64,000 nucleotides of DNA from CAZYBU01 sp964645775 (GCA_964645775.1 CAZYBU010000013.1:10690-74689), one strand, 5' to 3'; numbered from the stretch's first letter, positions 1 through 9,048 are shown. The notes: generated from the sequence alone by a model not told the origin. Numbers and translations are program-made.

Positions 1-2
1 AT

Positions 3-344
3 AATATTCAGACCATGGATGAGGTCATAGGAAAGATCATTGAAGGTTTTTCATCCATTTCCCGGGACTTCCGTTCCCTGGCCGGGAGCTCACGGGAAAT
101 CATCCAGAGATTGAACCGCATCTCAACTATCAGTTCCGAATCAGAGAATATAACTCTGGCAATGAAAGAATCAACGCGAATGATAGTTGAAGGTCTGGAT
201 TCCATGCGTACTTCCATTACCAGACTCAGTGAAGTGGTTAAGGAGCCCATAGAAGGTTCTGAGAGGAACATGGAACGCAGTAAACGAATAGAAGAGCTGG
301 CCGATGAGCTCCTTGTCTATATGGAGCAGAAGACCGTGGAATAA
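3..344 (+). CDS. Methyl-accepting chemotaxis protein, C-terminal fragment
   Basis: Only the 3' end of this gene is in the window; the frame is open from base 3, so the start lies upstream. The visible part (about 114 residues) is almost entirely helical, with heptad-like spacing and many Ser, Ile, Met and Glu residues. It is typical of the membrane-distal methylation and signalling helices of chemotaxis receptors. It ends in an acidic stretch around ELADELLVYMEQK. Receptors of this type pass ligand signals to CheA/CheW in the cytoplasm. The conserved hairpin tip is not in view, so the family assignment rests on composition and coiled-coil pattern alone. It could be another coiled-coil signalling protein. 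Confidence 0.5.
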   Translation, partial: NIQTMDEVIGKIIEGFSSISRDFRSLAGSSREIIQRLNRISTISSESENITLAMKESTRMIVEGLDSMRTSITRLSEVVKEPIEGSERNMERSKRIEELADELLVYMEQKTVE

Positions 345-378
345 TTTTTCTGAACCGGGCAGGAATTGCTATTTTGAA

Positions 379-408
379 TTGACATCCTGCCTGCCACCGT
401 CGTAGCAT
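379..408 (+). promoter_or_regulatory. Sigma-70-like promoter of pyrBC
   Basis: TTGACA (379-384), an 18-bp spacer and TAGCAT (403-408) form a promoter with a perfect -35 and a 4/6 -10 box. The predicted transcript would begin near 415, only about five bases before the pyrB ATG at 420. No Shine-Dalgarno sequence precedes that ATG, so the mRNA may be leaderless or nearly so. Confidence 0.5.
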
Positions 409-419
409 TACTCCTCGAT

Positions 420-1373
420 ATGGGTTCTCTACGACATAAAGATCTCATAGATATCGAGTCTTTGACAACAGATGAAATTAATCTTATCTGCAGGTCGGCG
501 CGTTACTTCAAGGATGTTTTTACCCGTTCCGTTAAGAGTGTCCCCATCCTGCGGGGAAAGACAGTGTGCAGCCTCTTTTATGAACCCTCAACCCGGACTC
601 GAACCAGTTTCGAACTGGCGGCTAAGAGGCTCTCGGCTGACCTCATTAATATTACTGTTTCAACTTCAAGTGTGGTGAAAGGGGAATCCCTCATCGATAC
701 CGTGCATACAGTGGAAGCCATGAAGGCTGACTATATCGTGATACGGCATGCGGCGTCCCTGGCGCCGCATTTTTTATCCCGTAATATTGAGGCCTCGATC
801 ATAAACGCGGGTGACGGGCAGCATGCTCATCCTACCCAGGCTCTGCTCGACACCTTCTCCATCCTTGAGCTTCAGGAGAGTCTGGAGGGTCTTACTATCG
901 GGATCGTGGGTGACATTCAGCATTCCCGTGTTGCCCGTTCCGACATCGAAGTCTTTAAACGCCTGGGTGCCCGAGTTATACTCTGCGGACCGCCCACCCT
1001 GGTGCCTGACACATTTTCCAGCTACGGAGTGGATATCAGCCATAACCTGGATGACATAATCCCGGAACTGGACGTGGTTAACATGCTACGTATGCAGCGG
1101 GAACGTCAGCAGGGGGCCATGATCCCCTCTATTCGGGAATATTACAGGCGTTTCGCACTGACCCGGGAACGGATGAACCGATGCAAAAAGGACATCATTA
1201 TTATGCATCCTGGACCCATTAACAGGGGAATTGAAATTGATCATGAGGTTGCAGACAGTCCCAGGGCTATCATCAATGAACAGGTGACAAACGGGATAGC
1301 GGTCCGTATGGCAATATTCTACCTCCTGGCCGGGGGAACTCCCCTGGAGGACCCGGTGGAGAAATCAGAATGA
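420..1373 (+). CDS. pyrB: Aspartate carbamoyltransferase catalytic subunit
   Basis: It condenses carbamoyl phosphate with aspartate, the committed step of pyrimidine synthesis, in the cytoplasm. The 317-residue length is normal for the catalytic chain. Signatures seen are the carbamoyl-phosphate loop EPSTRTRTSFE (about residues 55-65), RHAASLAPHF, HPTQALLD, and the C-terminal HPGPINRG motif. The ATG at 420 has no Shine-Dalgarno site and sits just below a good promoter, so leaderless translation is possible. Its stop overlaps the pyrC start (ATGA), showing a translationally coupled pyrBC operon. No regulatory pyrI gene follows, so this is likely the unregulated trimer or the dihydroorotase-associated form. 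Confidence 0.95.
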   Translation: MGSLRHKDLIDIESLTTDEINLICRSARYFKDVFTRSVKSVPILRGKTVCSLFYEPSTRTRTSFELAAKRLSADLINITVSTSSVVKGESLIDTVHTVEAMKADYIVIRHAASLAPHFLSRNIEASIINAGDGQHAHPTQALLDTFSILELQESLEGLTIGIVGDIQHSRVARSDIEVFKRLGARVILCGPPTLVPDTFSSYGVDISHNLDDIIPELDVVNMLRMQRERQQGAMIPSIREYYRRFALTRERMNRCKKDIIIMHPGPINRGIEIDHEVADSPRAIINEQVTNGIAVRMAIFYLLAGGTPLEDPVEKSE

Positions 1374-2647
1374 AGATTATCATAAAAAACGGAAGGGTCA
1401 TAGATCCTCTCTCCGGAACGGACAGTAAGAATGATGTGTTGATTGAGGACGATCGTGTCGTTCGCATGGCGCCGGAGATCGATGTGCCGGATGACGCGGG
1501 AAGCATCGACGCCATCGACTGTCTGGTTCTGCCCGGACTTGTTGATATGCACGTCCACTTTCGGGAACCGGGCCGGGAGGACGTGGAGACCATTATCGGC
1601 GGTTCCCGTTCCGCTGCCCGTGGAGGTTACACATCGGTCTGTACCATGCCCAACACGGATCCGGTAATCGACAACCAGGCCCTGGTGCGGTTTATCCGTT
1701 TCGAGGCGGAGAACGGGCCCATAAACGTGTTTCCCGTGGCCGCGGTTTCCCGGGGCTCGAAGGGAGAACAGCTCGCGGAGATGGGCGAACTCCTTGACGC
1801 GGGTGCCGTTGCCTTCTCCGATGACGGCCTGCCCGTGATCAGTTCACGGTTCATGAGAAGGGCGCTGGAATACGCCCGCATGTTCGATGTCCCCATACTG
1901 GTACACGAAGAAGATCTTTCACTGAGCGATGAGGGCATCATGAACGAAGGTGTCAACTCCACGCTTCTGGGCCTGAAGGGGATACCGGCCGAATCGGAGG
2001 AGGTTATGATCGCCCGGGACGTTTTGCTGGCAAGGCTCACGGGCGGGCGTCTTCATATTCAGCATGTCTCTTCCGCAGGGTCCGTGGATATTATTCGGCG
2101 GGCGAAGGAGGAGGGGTTGAAGGTCACCTGTGAGACCGCGCCCCATTATTTTACTCTTACGGATGACGCCATTGCTGAGCATCTCTCCATGGCCAAGATG
2201 AAGCCCCCCCTTCGGACCGAAAGGGACAGGGATGCCATTATCCATGGACTGAAGGATGGGACGATCGACGCCATCGCCACGGACCACGCTCCACACTCCA
2301 TGCAGGAGAAAATGCAGGAGATAATGTATGCTCCCTTCGGGATTATCGGCCTGGAGACGGCTGTTCCCCTTATTATAACGGAACTTGTTAAAAAGCATGG
2401 TTTTGAATACCTGGATGTCTTTTCCAGGGTGACGTCGATCCCGGCAAAGATATTGAAACTGGACCGGGGATACCTATCCGAAGGAGGGCCGGCTGATATT
2501 ACGATAATTAATCCTGAGAAACGGATAACCGTGGACGATGACTTCTTCGCATCCAGGAGTCGAAATTCTCCCTTCATAGGCCGGGAGCTGTTTGGCTCCG
2601 TGGAGTATACCATCTGCAATGGAAATCTGGTTCATCCCTTTCGGTAA
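1370..2647 (+). CDS. pyrC: Dihydroorotase
   Basis: It interconverts carbamoyl aspartate and dihydroorotate, the step directly after PyrB. The 425-residue length and motifs match the long (type I, Bacillus/Aquifex-like) dihydroorotases. DMHVHFREPG near residue 60 is the metal-binding HxH. GGYTSVCTMPNT follows it, then VAFSDDG, ETAPHYFTLTD and ATDHAPHS, which carry later metal and catalytic ligands. The start overlaps the pyrB stop by four bases. In some bacteria this class forms a complex with the aspartate carbamoyltransferase trimer, and the coupled genes would fit that, but it is inference. No other pyrimidine gene is in the window. Confidence 0.95.
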   Translation: MKIIIKNGRVIDPLSGTDSKNDVLIEDDRVVRMAPEIDVPDDAGSIDAIDCLVLPGLVDMHVHFREPGREDVETIIGGSRSAARGGYTSVCTMPNTDPVIDNQALVRFIRFEAENGPINVFPVAAVSRGSKGEQLAEMGELLDAGAVAFSDDGLPVISSRFMRRALEYARMFDVPILVHEEDLSLSDEGIMNEGVNSTLLGLKGIPAESEEVMIARDVLLARLTGGRLHIQHVSSAGSVDIIRRAKEEGLKVTCETAPHYFTLTDDAIAEHLSMAKMKPPLRTERDRDAIIHGLKDGTIDAIATDHAPHSMQEKMQEIMYAPFGIIGLETAVPLIITELVKKHGFEYLDVFSRVTSIPAKILKLDRGYLSEGGPADITIINPEKRITVDDDFFASRSRNSPFIGRELFGSVEYTICNGNLVHPFR

Positions 2648-3048
2648 TCTCTAATCAAAAAGATATAAAAAAGTCTTATTCTGTGGTTGAATGTCTGAAT
2701 CCCGTTATCGCACCTGTACCGGGATTGAAGAAAGATCCGACCTTGTTAGGGTGTCATCATAAAATTTTAACGAAATCGAAGAGGAAAGGATTATTTCGAC
2801 TCTGAATGAAACGGATCGGATGAAGAAAGATTCAATGGTATATCGTTACGTAATCATTAATTATTACTGAAGACGTTTTGTTTGTTAAGATGAGTGTTGC
2901 CAGGGTTTGCCGTCGCCTTCGCCGGCGGGGATAACAGAGTTTTATTGCAAACAAAGTTAAGGAATAAATACTGTTGAATAATATTTATTGACACCCGTAT
3001 TCAGTGTTAAAAAACTGTACGCAATTCGTATTAAATATGGTATGAACG
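2648..3048 (+). other. Intergenic region between pyrC and the nqr operon
   Basis: About 400 bases without a convincing gene. A 7-bp inverted repeat (AATCCCG at 2698, CGGGATT at 2720) has no T-tract. An open stretch of about 36 codons ending near 2870 has no start codon and may be a gene remnant. A TTGACA at 2988-2993 has no well-placed -10 box, although the nqr operon should start in this region. The part before 3049 is clearly richer in A and T. Confidence 0.5.
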
Positions 3049-3231
3049 ATGATTCAGATCATTATTCCCGCATGTCTTATCATGCTTTTCTTCAGCCTCT
3101 CTCTTTCCCTGAAAACCCTTTTCGGAAAGGAGACTCCGGCTGACCCAGAAAAATGTTTCGAGGAGCGGCAGACCACAAATTGCAGTATGTGCGCCCTGCA
3201 TGGCTCCTGTAACCGGGGACTGTCCCGATAA
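3049..3231 (+). CDS. Small Cys-rich single-pass membrane protein at the head of the nqr operon
   Basis: This frame encodes 60 residues: an N-terminal hydrophobic helix (about residues 2-22) followed by a short soluble tail with a Cys cluster (C36, then CSMC and a further Cys before the end). It lies 25 bases before nqrA, on the same strand. The layout resembles NqrM (DUF539), a small membrane protein with conserved cysteines known to be needed for maturation of Na+-NQR, probably by supplying iron to the NqrD/NqrE centre. The sequence is not recognisably NqrM, so a maturation role is inferred from position and architecture only. No strong Shine-Dalgarno site precedes the ATG. Confidence 0.55.
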   Translation: MIQIIIPACLIMLFFSLSLSLKTLFGKETPADPEKCFEERQTTNCSMCALHGSCNRGLSR

Positions 3232-3256
3232 CAATCACAGATAGTGAGAGTGCGAG

Positions 3257-4621
3257 ATGGGCGACTATAAACTGAAAGATACCTTTAATATCCGTCTGGA
3301 AGGAAGGTCAGAGGACTATATTATAAACGCCCCCTTTCCGGGTGAAGTTGCCGTAAAACCGATAGATTTCCGTGGTTTTGTCTCGAAGCTGGAAGTGGAT
3401 GAAGGCGATCATGTCAGGGTGGGGAGCCCATTGGTTTATCATAAAAGCAGCCCGGAGATAAAACTGACATCACCCGCTTCCGGTACCGTGAAGGAGATTA
3501 GAAGGGGTGAGCGTCGTGTCATCGAAGAGATTGTGATTACAACGGACGGCAAACAGACGGCGCAGAAATTTTCCCTTCCCAAAAAGAAGATCGAGGAGAT
3601 GGATTCCGGGGAGATAATAAAAGTTCTGAAAAAGTGTGGCCTCTTCGCTTCTTTAGTTCAGCGTCCCTTCGGTAAGGTTGCCGAACCGGATGCTGTTCCC
3701 AGAGATATCTTTATCTCGGCAATGGATACCGCGCCCCTTGCTCCCCGGATGTCCCTTATCATGGACTGTAACGATCCCAGTTACCAGACCGGGCTTAATG
3801 TTCTGAATCGGCTCACTACCGGGTCTGTTCACGTCTCTATAAACGGCCGATTTCCGGATGTTTGTCCCGGTATCCTGAACGCCGACTCCTGTGTTATTCA
3901 CAGGTTCTGGGGACGTCATCCTGCCGGGAACGTGGGAGTACAGATTCATCATATATCCCCCATTAAAAACCGGAATGATATCGTCTGGACCCTTTCCGTC
4001 CAGGATGTAATCCTTATTGGAAGACTGTTCCTCCTGGGTAAGATCGATCCGGAGATCATCGTGGCTGTGGCCGGAACGTCGGCCAAACAGAGATGCTATT
4101 ACCGGACCATCCTTGGAGCCCGGATAGACAGCTTTGTGGGTGAGGTCGAGGGTGGCGAAGAAGAAATCCGGTATATTTCAGGTAATGTTCTTACCGGCCG
4201 TAAAGTGAAGAGAGAGGGATATGTCGGACTCTTCGACAATATTGTTATGGTTATCCCGGAACCGAAGGGAATTCAGTTTCTGGGATGGGCCAGGCTGGGA
4301 CTGAACAAAAGAAGTTTCTCACGGACATATATATCATCTTTCTTTAATTACGGTGGTCGTTTCCGGGAGGAAGCCGCGGCCAATGGTGCCGTGCGTCCCT
4401 TTATCGCCACAGGCATGCACGAGGACGTTCTTCCCATGGATGTGTATCCGGTCTTCCTGATGAAGAGCATTATCGCAGAAGACATCGAGGAGATGGAAAA
4501 ACTCGGAATATACGAGCTGATCGAAGAAGACCTGGCTCTCGTCGAGTATGTGGACCCCTCCAAACAGGAATTCCAGCAACTGCTCCGAAAGGGGCTCGAT
4601 CTGATTGAGAAAGAGGGTTAA
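3257..4621 (+). CDS. nqrA: Na+-translocating NADH:quinone reductase subunit A
   Basis: NqrA is the peripheral cytoplasmic subunit of the sodium-pumping NADH:quinone oxidoreductase. It has no cofactor of its own and resembles RnfC. The 454 residues match the usual length. The biotinyl/lipoyl-like start (APFPGEVAVKPIDF, then PLVYHKSSPEIKLTSPASGTV) is visible, as is a middle part with HPAGNVGVQIHHISP. It opens the set nqrABCDEF, whose genes overlap or nearly touch, so the operon makes one complex. A weak GAGAG stretch precedes the ATG. Confidence 0.93.
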   Translation: MGDYKLKDTFNIRLEGRSEDYIINAPFPGEVAVKPIDFRGFVSKLEVDEGDHVRVGSPLVYHKSSPEIKLTSPASGTVKEIRRGERRVIEEIVITTDGKQTAQKFSLPKKKIEEMDSGEIIKVLKKCGLFASLVQRPFGKVAEPDAVPRDIFISAMDTAPLAPRMSLIMDCNDPSYQTGLNVLNRLTTGSVHVSINGRFPDVCPGILNADSCVIHRFWGRHPAGNVGVQIHHISPIKNRNDIVWTLSVQDVILIGRLFLLGKIDPEIIVAVAGTSAKQRCYYRTILGARIDSFVGEVEGGEEEIRYISGNVLTGRKVKREGYVGLFDNIVMVIPEPKGIQFLGWARLGLNKRSFSRTYISSFFNYGGRFREEAAANGAVRPFIATGMHEDVLPMDVYPVFLMKSIIAEDIEEMEKLGIYELIEEDLALVEYVDPSKQEFQQLLRKGLDLIEKEG

Positions 4622-4622
4622 G

Positions 4623-5774
4623 ATGAAGATACGTGAACACTTTGAAAAGGGTGGAAAACTGGAGCGCTTTTACCCCCTTTACGAGATGGCTGTCGGCCTT
4701 TTGATGATCCCTCCCCTGCCCACCCAAAAGGGCGCTCATATCCGCGATCATTACGACATAAAGAGGATGATGGTATCTGTCATCTTCGCGGGCACTCCGG
4801 CCTTTATATTCGGTATTTATAACGCCGGGTACCAGCATTTCGCCTCCATCGGCGTGGAAGCTTCTCTCCTTGAATGTTTCATTGAGGGGTCATGGCTGGT
4901 GCTCCCTGTCTTTGTTGTTGTCTACGCCGTGGGAAGCTTCTGGGAGATGCTCTTCGCCATCGTTCGAAAGGAAGACATTGCCGAGGGATTCCTGGTTACC
5001 GGTTTTCTCATTCCCTGTATCGTGCCTCCCACCATTCCCCTGTGGCAGGTGGCCGTGGCCACGTCCTTCGGGATAGTTATCGGTAAGGAGGTCTTCGGCG
5101 GCACCGGAATGAATGTCTTTAACCCGGCCCTGGTGACCCGGGCCTTTCTTTTCTTCGCCTATCCCGGGTCTATCTCCGGGGACAAGGTCTGGACTTCCCT
5201 CGGTGATAAGGTTGTGGATGGATACACCATGGCCACTCCCCTCTCCGTGGCCTCGGCCGGGCCGGAAACCGGTATCGTACAGGCTCTGTCGGAGCACGGG
5301 TACACATTCTGGAACATGTTCATCGGTCTTATACCGGGTAGTATCGCGGAGACATCGGCCCTTATGATACTTCTCGGGGCCATTTTCCTCCTTATTAACG
5401 GCGTGGCTGACTGGCGCATTATGCTCTCGGTCTTCGCGGGAGGATACATCATGGCCCTGATTTTTAATCTTATCGCGCCCTCCAGCAGTCACTTCTTTGC
5501 CCTTCCGGCCCACTATCACCTGGTCATGGGCGGATTCGCATTCGGCGCGGTCTTCATGGCCACGGACCCGGTATCTGCCTCAGATACGAGGATAGGGAAA
5601 TATATCTACGGATTCATGATTGGCTTGCTGGCCATACTGGTCCGGGCCGTGAACCCGGCCTATCCCGAGGGGATGATGTTATCTATTCTCTTTATGAATG
5701 CCTTTGCTCCCCTCATCGACAATGTCGTGGTCTGGAGAAACATTCAGAGGAGGCTGAAACGTGCGTCAGAATAA
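4623..5774 (+). CDS. nqrB: Na+-translocating NADH:quinone reductase subunit B
   Basis: NqrB is the large membrane subunit that carries a covalent FMN and riboflavin and takes part in sodium translocation. The ATG at 4623 follows an AAAGAGGG ribosome site and gives 383 residues, slightly shorter than the common 410 or so. An upstream in-frame TTG at 4605 would overlap nqrA and is less likely. The motif DGYTMATPLS contains Thr205, expected to be the phosphoester-linked FMN site. About ten hydrophobic helices follow the NqrB/RnfD pattern, with FGGTGMNVFNPALV before the motif and FMATDPVSA near the end. The end overlaps nqrC by 14 bases. Confidence 0.93.
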   Translation: MKIREHFEKGGKLERFYPLYEMAVGLLMIPPLPTQKGAHIRDHYDIKRMMVSVIFAGTPAFIFGIYNAGYQHFASIGVEASLLECFIEGSWLVLPVFVVVYAVGSFWEMLFAIVRKEDIAEGFLVTGFLIPCIVPPTIPLWQVAVATSFGIVIGKEVFGGTGMNVFNPALVTRAFLFFAYPGSISGDKVWTSLGDKVVDGYTMATPLSVASAGPETGIVQALSEHGYTFWNMFIGLIPGSIAETSALMILLGAIFLLINGVADWRIMLSVFAGGYIMALIFNLIAPSSSHFFALPAHYHLVMGGFAFGAVFMATDPVSASDTRIGKYIYGFMIGLLAILVRAVNPAYPEGMMLSILFMNAFAPLIDNVVVWRNIQRRLKRASE

Positions 5775-6492
5775 CCGGTATACATTGATATTCGTGACAG
5801 CGACATCACTTATCGCGGCTCTTATTCTTTCGATATCTTCCCAGAGTCTCAAGGGTCTTCAGGAGAAGAACGTGGAGCAGGACAGGAAGCAGAACATACT
5901 GGCGGCCGCCAATCTGCTTGAAGAGGAGGGTTGCGATGACGTTGCCGTCTGTTACGACAGATATATTGAAAGTTATGTAATCGATTCGAGTGGGAAAAGA
6001 ATTGATAACCCGGATAAACCGGCTCTGGATATCGATTTTGAAAAGCAGCTCGAAATGAAACCGGAGGAGAGAAGTCTCCCGATCTTTGTCAGTAAAAAGG
6101 ATGGCAGGGTCGTTTTTTACATTATTCCCGTGGTGGGAAAGGGACTCTGGTCAACCCTCTACGGGTATCTGGCCCTGGAAAAAGACCTGAATACCGTCCG
6201 GGGAATCACATTCTATAAGCATGCGGAGACGCCGGGCCTGGGATCTGAAATTGAGAAAGAATGGTTCCAGGATAATTTCAGGGGTAAGAAAATTTTTAAT
6301 GAAAAGGGAAACCTGGTTTCCGTTAAGGTCATCAAAGGTAAGGTGAATCCTGACATGAAAAACAGCGAACATCTTGTGGACGGGATCAGCGGCGCGACCC
6401 TGACCGGAGATGGAGTGAATGAACTGTTAATGGATGTCCTGAAGATATACGAACCCTTCATCCGCATGAAGAGGGAGGATACCGATGAGTGA
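5761..6492 (+). CDS. nqrC: Na+-translocating NADH:quinone reductase subunit C
   Basis: NqrC is a single-helix subunit whose large outer domain holds a covalent FMN. The 243 residues begin with a membrane helix (about 8-25) and end with the flavinylation motif SGATLTGDG, with Thr213 as the attachment residue. ETPGLGSEIEKEWF, conserved in RnfG/NqrC, is present. The GTG start at 5761 follows an AGGAGG site inside the end of nqrB. Flavinylation needs an ApbE-type FMN transferase, which is not in this window. The stop overlaps the nqrD start by 8 bases. Confidence 0.93.
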   Translation: MRQNNRYTLIFVTATSLIAALILSISSQSLKGLQEKNVEQDRKQNILAAANLLEEEGCDDVAVCYDRYIESYVIDSSGKRIDNPDKPALDIDFEKQLEMKPEERSLPIFVSKKDGRVVFYIIPVVGKGLWSTLYGYLALEKDLNTVRGITFYKHAETPGLGSEIEKEWFQDNFRGKKIFNEKGNLVSVKVIKGKVNPDMKNSEHLVDGISGATLTGDGVNELLMDVLKIYEPFIRMKREDTDE

Positions 6493-7129
6493 ACAGGGTA
6501 AAGAACCTATCCTGAGCGGTAAGAATCGAAAGATTCTCGCTGAGCCAGTAAACATGAACAATCCCATTACCATCCAGATACTCGGTATCTGCTCGGCGCT
6601 GGCTGTTACCACCCAGCTGGTGCCCTCCCTGGTCATGGGACTGGCCGTTATCATCGTCATGGTGGTCTCGAGCCTGGTAATCTCTCTATTACGACGGTAT
6701 ATCCCCGGCAAAGTCCGGATCATCGTCGAGATGACGGTTGTTGCTTCCATGGTCATTCTTGTGGATCAGGTACTAAAGGCCGTGGCTTACGATATCTCGA
6801 AACAACTTTCCATTTTCGTGGGGCTCATAATCACTAACTGTATCGTCCTGGGGCGCCTAGAGGCCTTTGCTCTGGACAACAAGCCCTGGCCTTCGGTCCT
6901 GGATGCCCTGGGTAACGGCCTTGGATACGCCCTGATTATCGTTCTGGTCGGTTTTTTTCGTGAGCTTTTGGGCTCTGGTTCCCTTCTCGGTATTCAGTTA
7001 ATCCCCCAGGCGGCCTATGGCGCCGGTTACCTGGATAACGGTCTCATGGTCCTGGCTCCCGGCGCCTTTATTATCCTTGGGATTATGATCTGGGTTCAGC
7101 GGACTATTACCCGGTACAGGGAAGAGTAG
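6485..7129 (+). CDS. nqrD: Na+-translocating NADH:quinone reductase subunit D
   Basis: NqrD pairs with NqrE in the membrane core of the sodium pump. The 214 residues form about six helices. Two cysteines sit in the positions known to bind the intramembrane iron centre shared with NqrE: ILGICSALAV in the first helix and IITNCIVLGR in the middle. The GPWPSVLDALGNGLGYA-type region is seen as KPWPSVLDALGNGLGYA. It overlaps nqrC by 8 bases, and nqrE starts nine bases after its stop. Confidence 0.93.
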   Translation: MSEQGKEPILSGKNRKILAEPVNMNNPITIQILGICSALAVTTQLVPSLVMGLAVIIVMVVSSLVISLLRRYIPGKVRIIVEMTVVASMVILVDQVLKAVAYDISKQLSIFVGLIITNCIVLGRLEAFALDNKPWPSVLDALGNGLGYALIIVLVGFFRELLGSGSLLGIQLIPQAAYGAGYLDNGLMVLAPGAFIILGIMIWVQRTITRYREE

Positions 7130-7138
7130 GAGGAAGGA

Positions 7139-7750
7139 ATGGAACTGTTAAGCCTTGGAATAAAATCGGTATTTATAAACAACATCCTCCTGGCCTACTT
7201 CCTGGGGATGTGTTCCTTTCTGGCCCTTTCGAAGAACATGTCCACCTCAGTTGGCCTGGGATTTGCCGTCATCTTTGTTCTTACCATCACAGCTCCGGTC
7301 AACTGGATTCTGCACGAGTACCTGTTGCGAAAAGGGGGTCTGGCCTGGATACACCCGAATTACGCCGGTATAGATCTGAGTTTCATGAATTACATCTTTT
7401 TTATCGCGGTCATAGCCGCTATGGTTCAGCTCGTTGAGATGATCGTGGGACGGGTATCAGAGTCTCTTTATTCCGCCCTGGGGATATTTCTTCCCCTGAT
7501 TACTGTTAACTGTTCCATACTCGGTGTCTCCCTTTTTATGGTAGAGAGAAAATACACACTTCCCGAAACCACGGTATTCGGTTTTGCGTCGGGTGTGGGA
7601 TGGTTCCTGGCCATCGTACTAATGGCGGCTATACGGAAAAAGATCCGGTATTCAAATGTCGTGCCGGCTCTCCGAGGGCTTGGTATAACCATGATAACCA
7701 CCGGCCTTCTGGCCATGGCTTTCATGATTTTTTCCGGTATAAAGATATAA
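7139..7750 (+). CDS. nqrE: Na+-translocating NADH:quinone reductase subunit E
   Basis: NqrE is the inverted-topology partner of NqrD. The 203 residues form six helices, with the iron-centre cysteines in LGMCSFLALSK and ITVNCSILGV. An AGGAGGAA ribosome site just before the ATG fixes the start. The position between nqrD and nqrF is the standard gene order. NqrE and RnfA are close homologues. The presence of NqrA and an NqrF-type flavoprotein in the same operon identifies the complex as NQR, not RNF. Confidence 0.93.
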   Translation: MELLSLGIKSVFINNILLAYFLGMCSFLALSKNMSTSVGLGFAVIFVLTITAPVNWILHEYLLRKGGLAWIHPNYAGIDLSFMNYIFFIAVIAAMVQLVEMIVGRVSESLYSALGIFLPLITVNCSILGVSLFMVERKYTLPETTVFGFASGVGWFLAIVLMAAIRKKIRYSNVVPALRGLGITMITTGLLAMAFMIFSGIKI

Positions 7751-7765
7751 CAGGAAGCGGATACG

Positions 7766-9007
7766 ATGATTACTGTACTGAGTACCATTCTTATCTTTAT
7801 CGCGGTAATTATACTTTTAACTGTGATGATTATCACCGCGGAGAAGAAACTCGTCAACACCGGGGACGTTAAAATCGTCATTAATGAAGACGAGGCTGAA
7901 CCCCTGGAGACTTCGGCCGGAGGAACGCTTCTGGACACCCTGAAATCGAACGGGATTCTTCTCCCATCCGCATGCGGCGGACAGGGGACCTGCGGGGTCT
8001 GCCGATGCAAGGTTCATGAGGGAGGGGGTGATATCCTCGCTACGGAGAAGAACCATATCAGCCGGAGGGAAGCACGGCAAGGGGAACGCCTTTCCTGCCA
8101 GGTTAAGGTTAAGCAGGACATGCGCATTGAGGTTCCGGACGAGGTCTTCAAGATAGATGAATGGGAGTGCGAGGTAGTAAAGAACGTCTTTGTCGCTACC
8201 TACATCAAGGAATTCGTGGTGAAACTTCCGGCCGGGGAGAACCTGGATTTCAAACCAGGCGGGTATATCCAGATAAAAATACCCCGCTACGAAATCGGTT
8301 TTCGGAGGGACATCGAAGTTCCGAAGGAATACAGGAACGAATGGGAAGAGTTTGGACTCTTCGACCTTCACCATAAGAATACCATGGAGATAGAGAAAGC
8401 CTACTCTATGGCCAACCACCCGGCCGAGGGAAATATTGTGATGCTGAACGTCCGTATCGCCGCACCCCCGTGGGACCGGAAAAAGAACGCTTTCCAGAAA
8501 GTGCCTCCAGGCGTGGCATCTACCTGGATTTTCAGTTTGAAACCCGGGGATAAGGTAAACATCTCGGGACCTTACGGTGAGTTCTTTATTCAGGATACGG
8601 ACCGTGAGATGGTATATATCGGCGGAGGCGCCGGTATGGCCCCCCTCCGATCGCATATCTTTCATCTTTTTCAAACCCTGAAGACGGGTCGCAGGGTCAG
8701 CTACTGGTACGGCGCACGATCGAAACGTGAGATTTTCTATGAAAAAGAGTTTCGAGCAATCGAAAAGAAGTTCAGGAATTTTTCCTTTCACATAGCTCTG
8801 TCCGACCCCCTTCCGGAAGATAAATGGAAGGGACCGGTCGGTTTCATTCACCAGGTTGTATACGATGAGTATCTAAAGCACCATCCTGAACCGGAAGATA
8901 TTGAATACTATCTCTGTGGCCCGGGGGTGATGACGGACGCAGTGGACGAGATGCTCTACAACCTGGGTGTCGAACCGGAGATGATCAGGTACGACAAGTT
9001 CAGCTGA
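7766..9007 (+). CDS. nqrF: Na+-translocating NADH:quinone reductase subunit F
   Basis: NqrF takes electrons from NADH and passes them through FAD and a [2Fe-2S] centre to the membrane subunits. The 413 residues show an N-terminal helix (about 5-25), then a ferredoxin domain with SACGGQGTCGVC and a fourth Cys in LSCQVKV. The FAD domain has the AYSMANHP motif, and the NADH domain has IGGGAGMAPLRSH and ending YYLCGPGVMTDAV. It closes the operon, and a promoter for the next gene lies right after its stop. Confidence 0.95.
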   Translation: MITVLSTILIFIAVIILLTVMIITAEKKLVNTGDVKIVINEDEAEPLETSAGGTLLDTLKSNGILLPSACGGQGTCGVCRCKVHEGGGDILATEKNHISRREARQGERLSCQVKVKQDMRIEVPDEVFKIDEWECEVVKNVFVATYIKEFVVKLPAGENLDFKPGGYIQIKIPRYEIGFRRDIEVPKEYRNEWEEFGLFDLHHKNTMEIEKAYSMANHPAEGNIVMLNVRIAAPPWDRKKNAFQKVPPGVASTWIFSLKPGDKVNISGPYGEFFIQDTDREMVYIGGGAGMAPLRSHIFHLFQTLKTGRRVSYWYGARSKREIFYEKEFRAIEKKFRNFSFHIALSDPLPEDKWKGPVGFIHQVVYDEYLKHHPEPEDIEYYLCGPGVMTDAVDEMLYNLGVEPEMIRYDKFS

Positions 9008-9020
9008 TCTCTCTTTTTTC

Positions 9021-9048
9021 TTGACTTTTATCATTCCGGCTGTATGCT
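9021..9048 (+). promoter_or_regulatory. Sigma-70-like promoter before the lipoprotein gene
   Basis: TTGACT (9021-9026), a 16-bp spacer and TATGCT (9043-9048) lie between nqrF and the lipoprotein gene. A T-rich run just before it (9011-9020) may belong to the end of the nqr transcript, but no stem precedes it. Confidence 0.4.

Noticed and set aside
2698..2726. Inverted repeat after pyrC as a terminator
   Set aside because: Seven-bp arms with a 15-base loop and no T-tract; too weak to call.
2988..2993. TTGACA before the nqr operon as its promoter
   Set aside because: No acceptable -10 box at 15 to 19 bp; a promoter is expected in this region but was not located.
6485..7750. RNF complex instead of NQR
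   Set aside because: NqrD/NqrE resemble RnfE/RnfA, but the operon encodes NqrA and an NqrF flavoprotein and lacks RnfB, so it is NQR.
7817..8851. Long open frame antisense to nqrF
   Set aside because: It opposes a gene with clear ferredoxin, FAD and NADH motifs and shows no domain of its own; it is a by-product of codon use.
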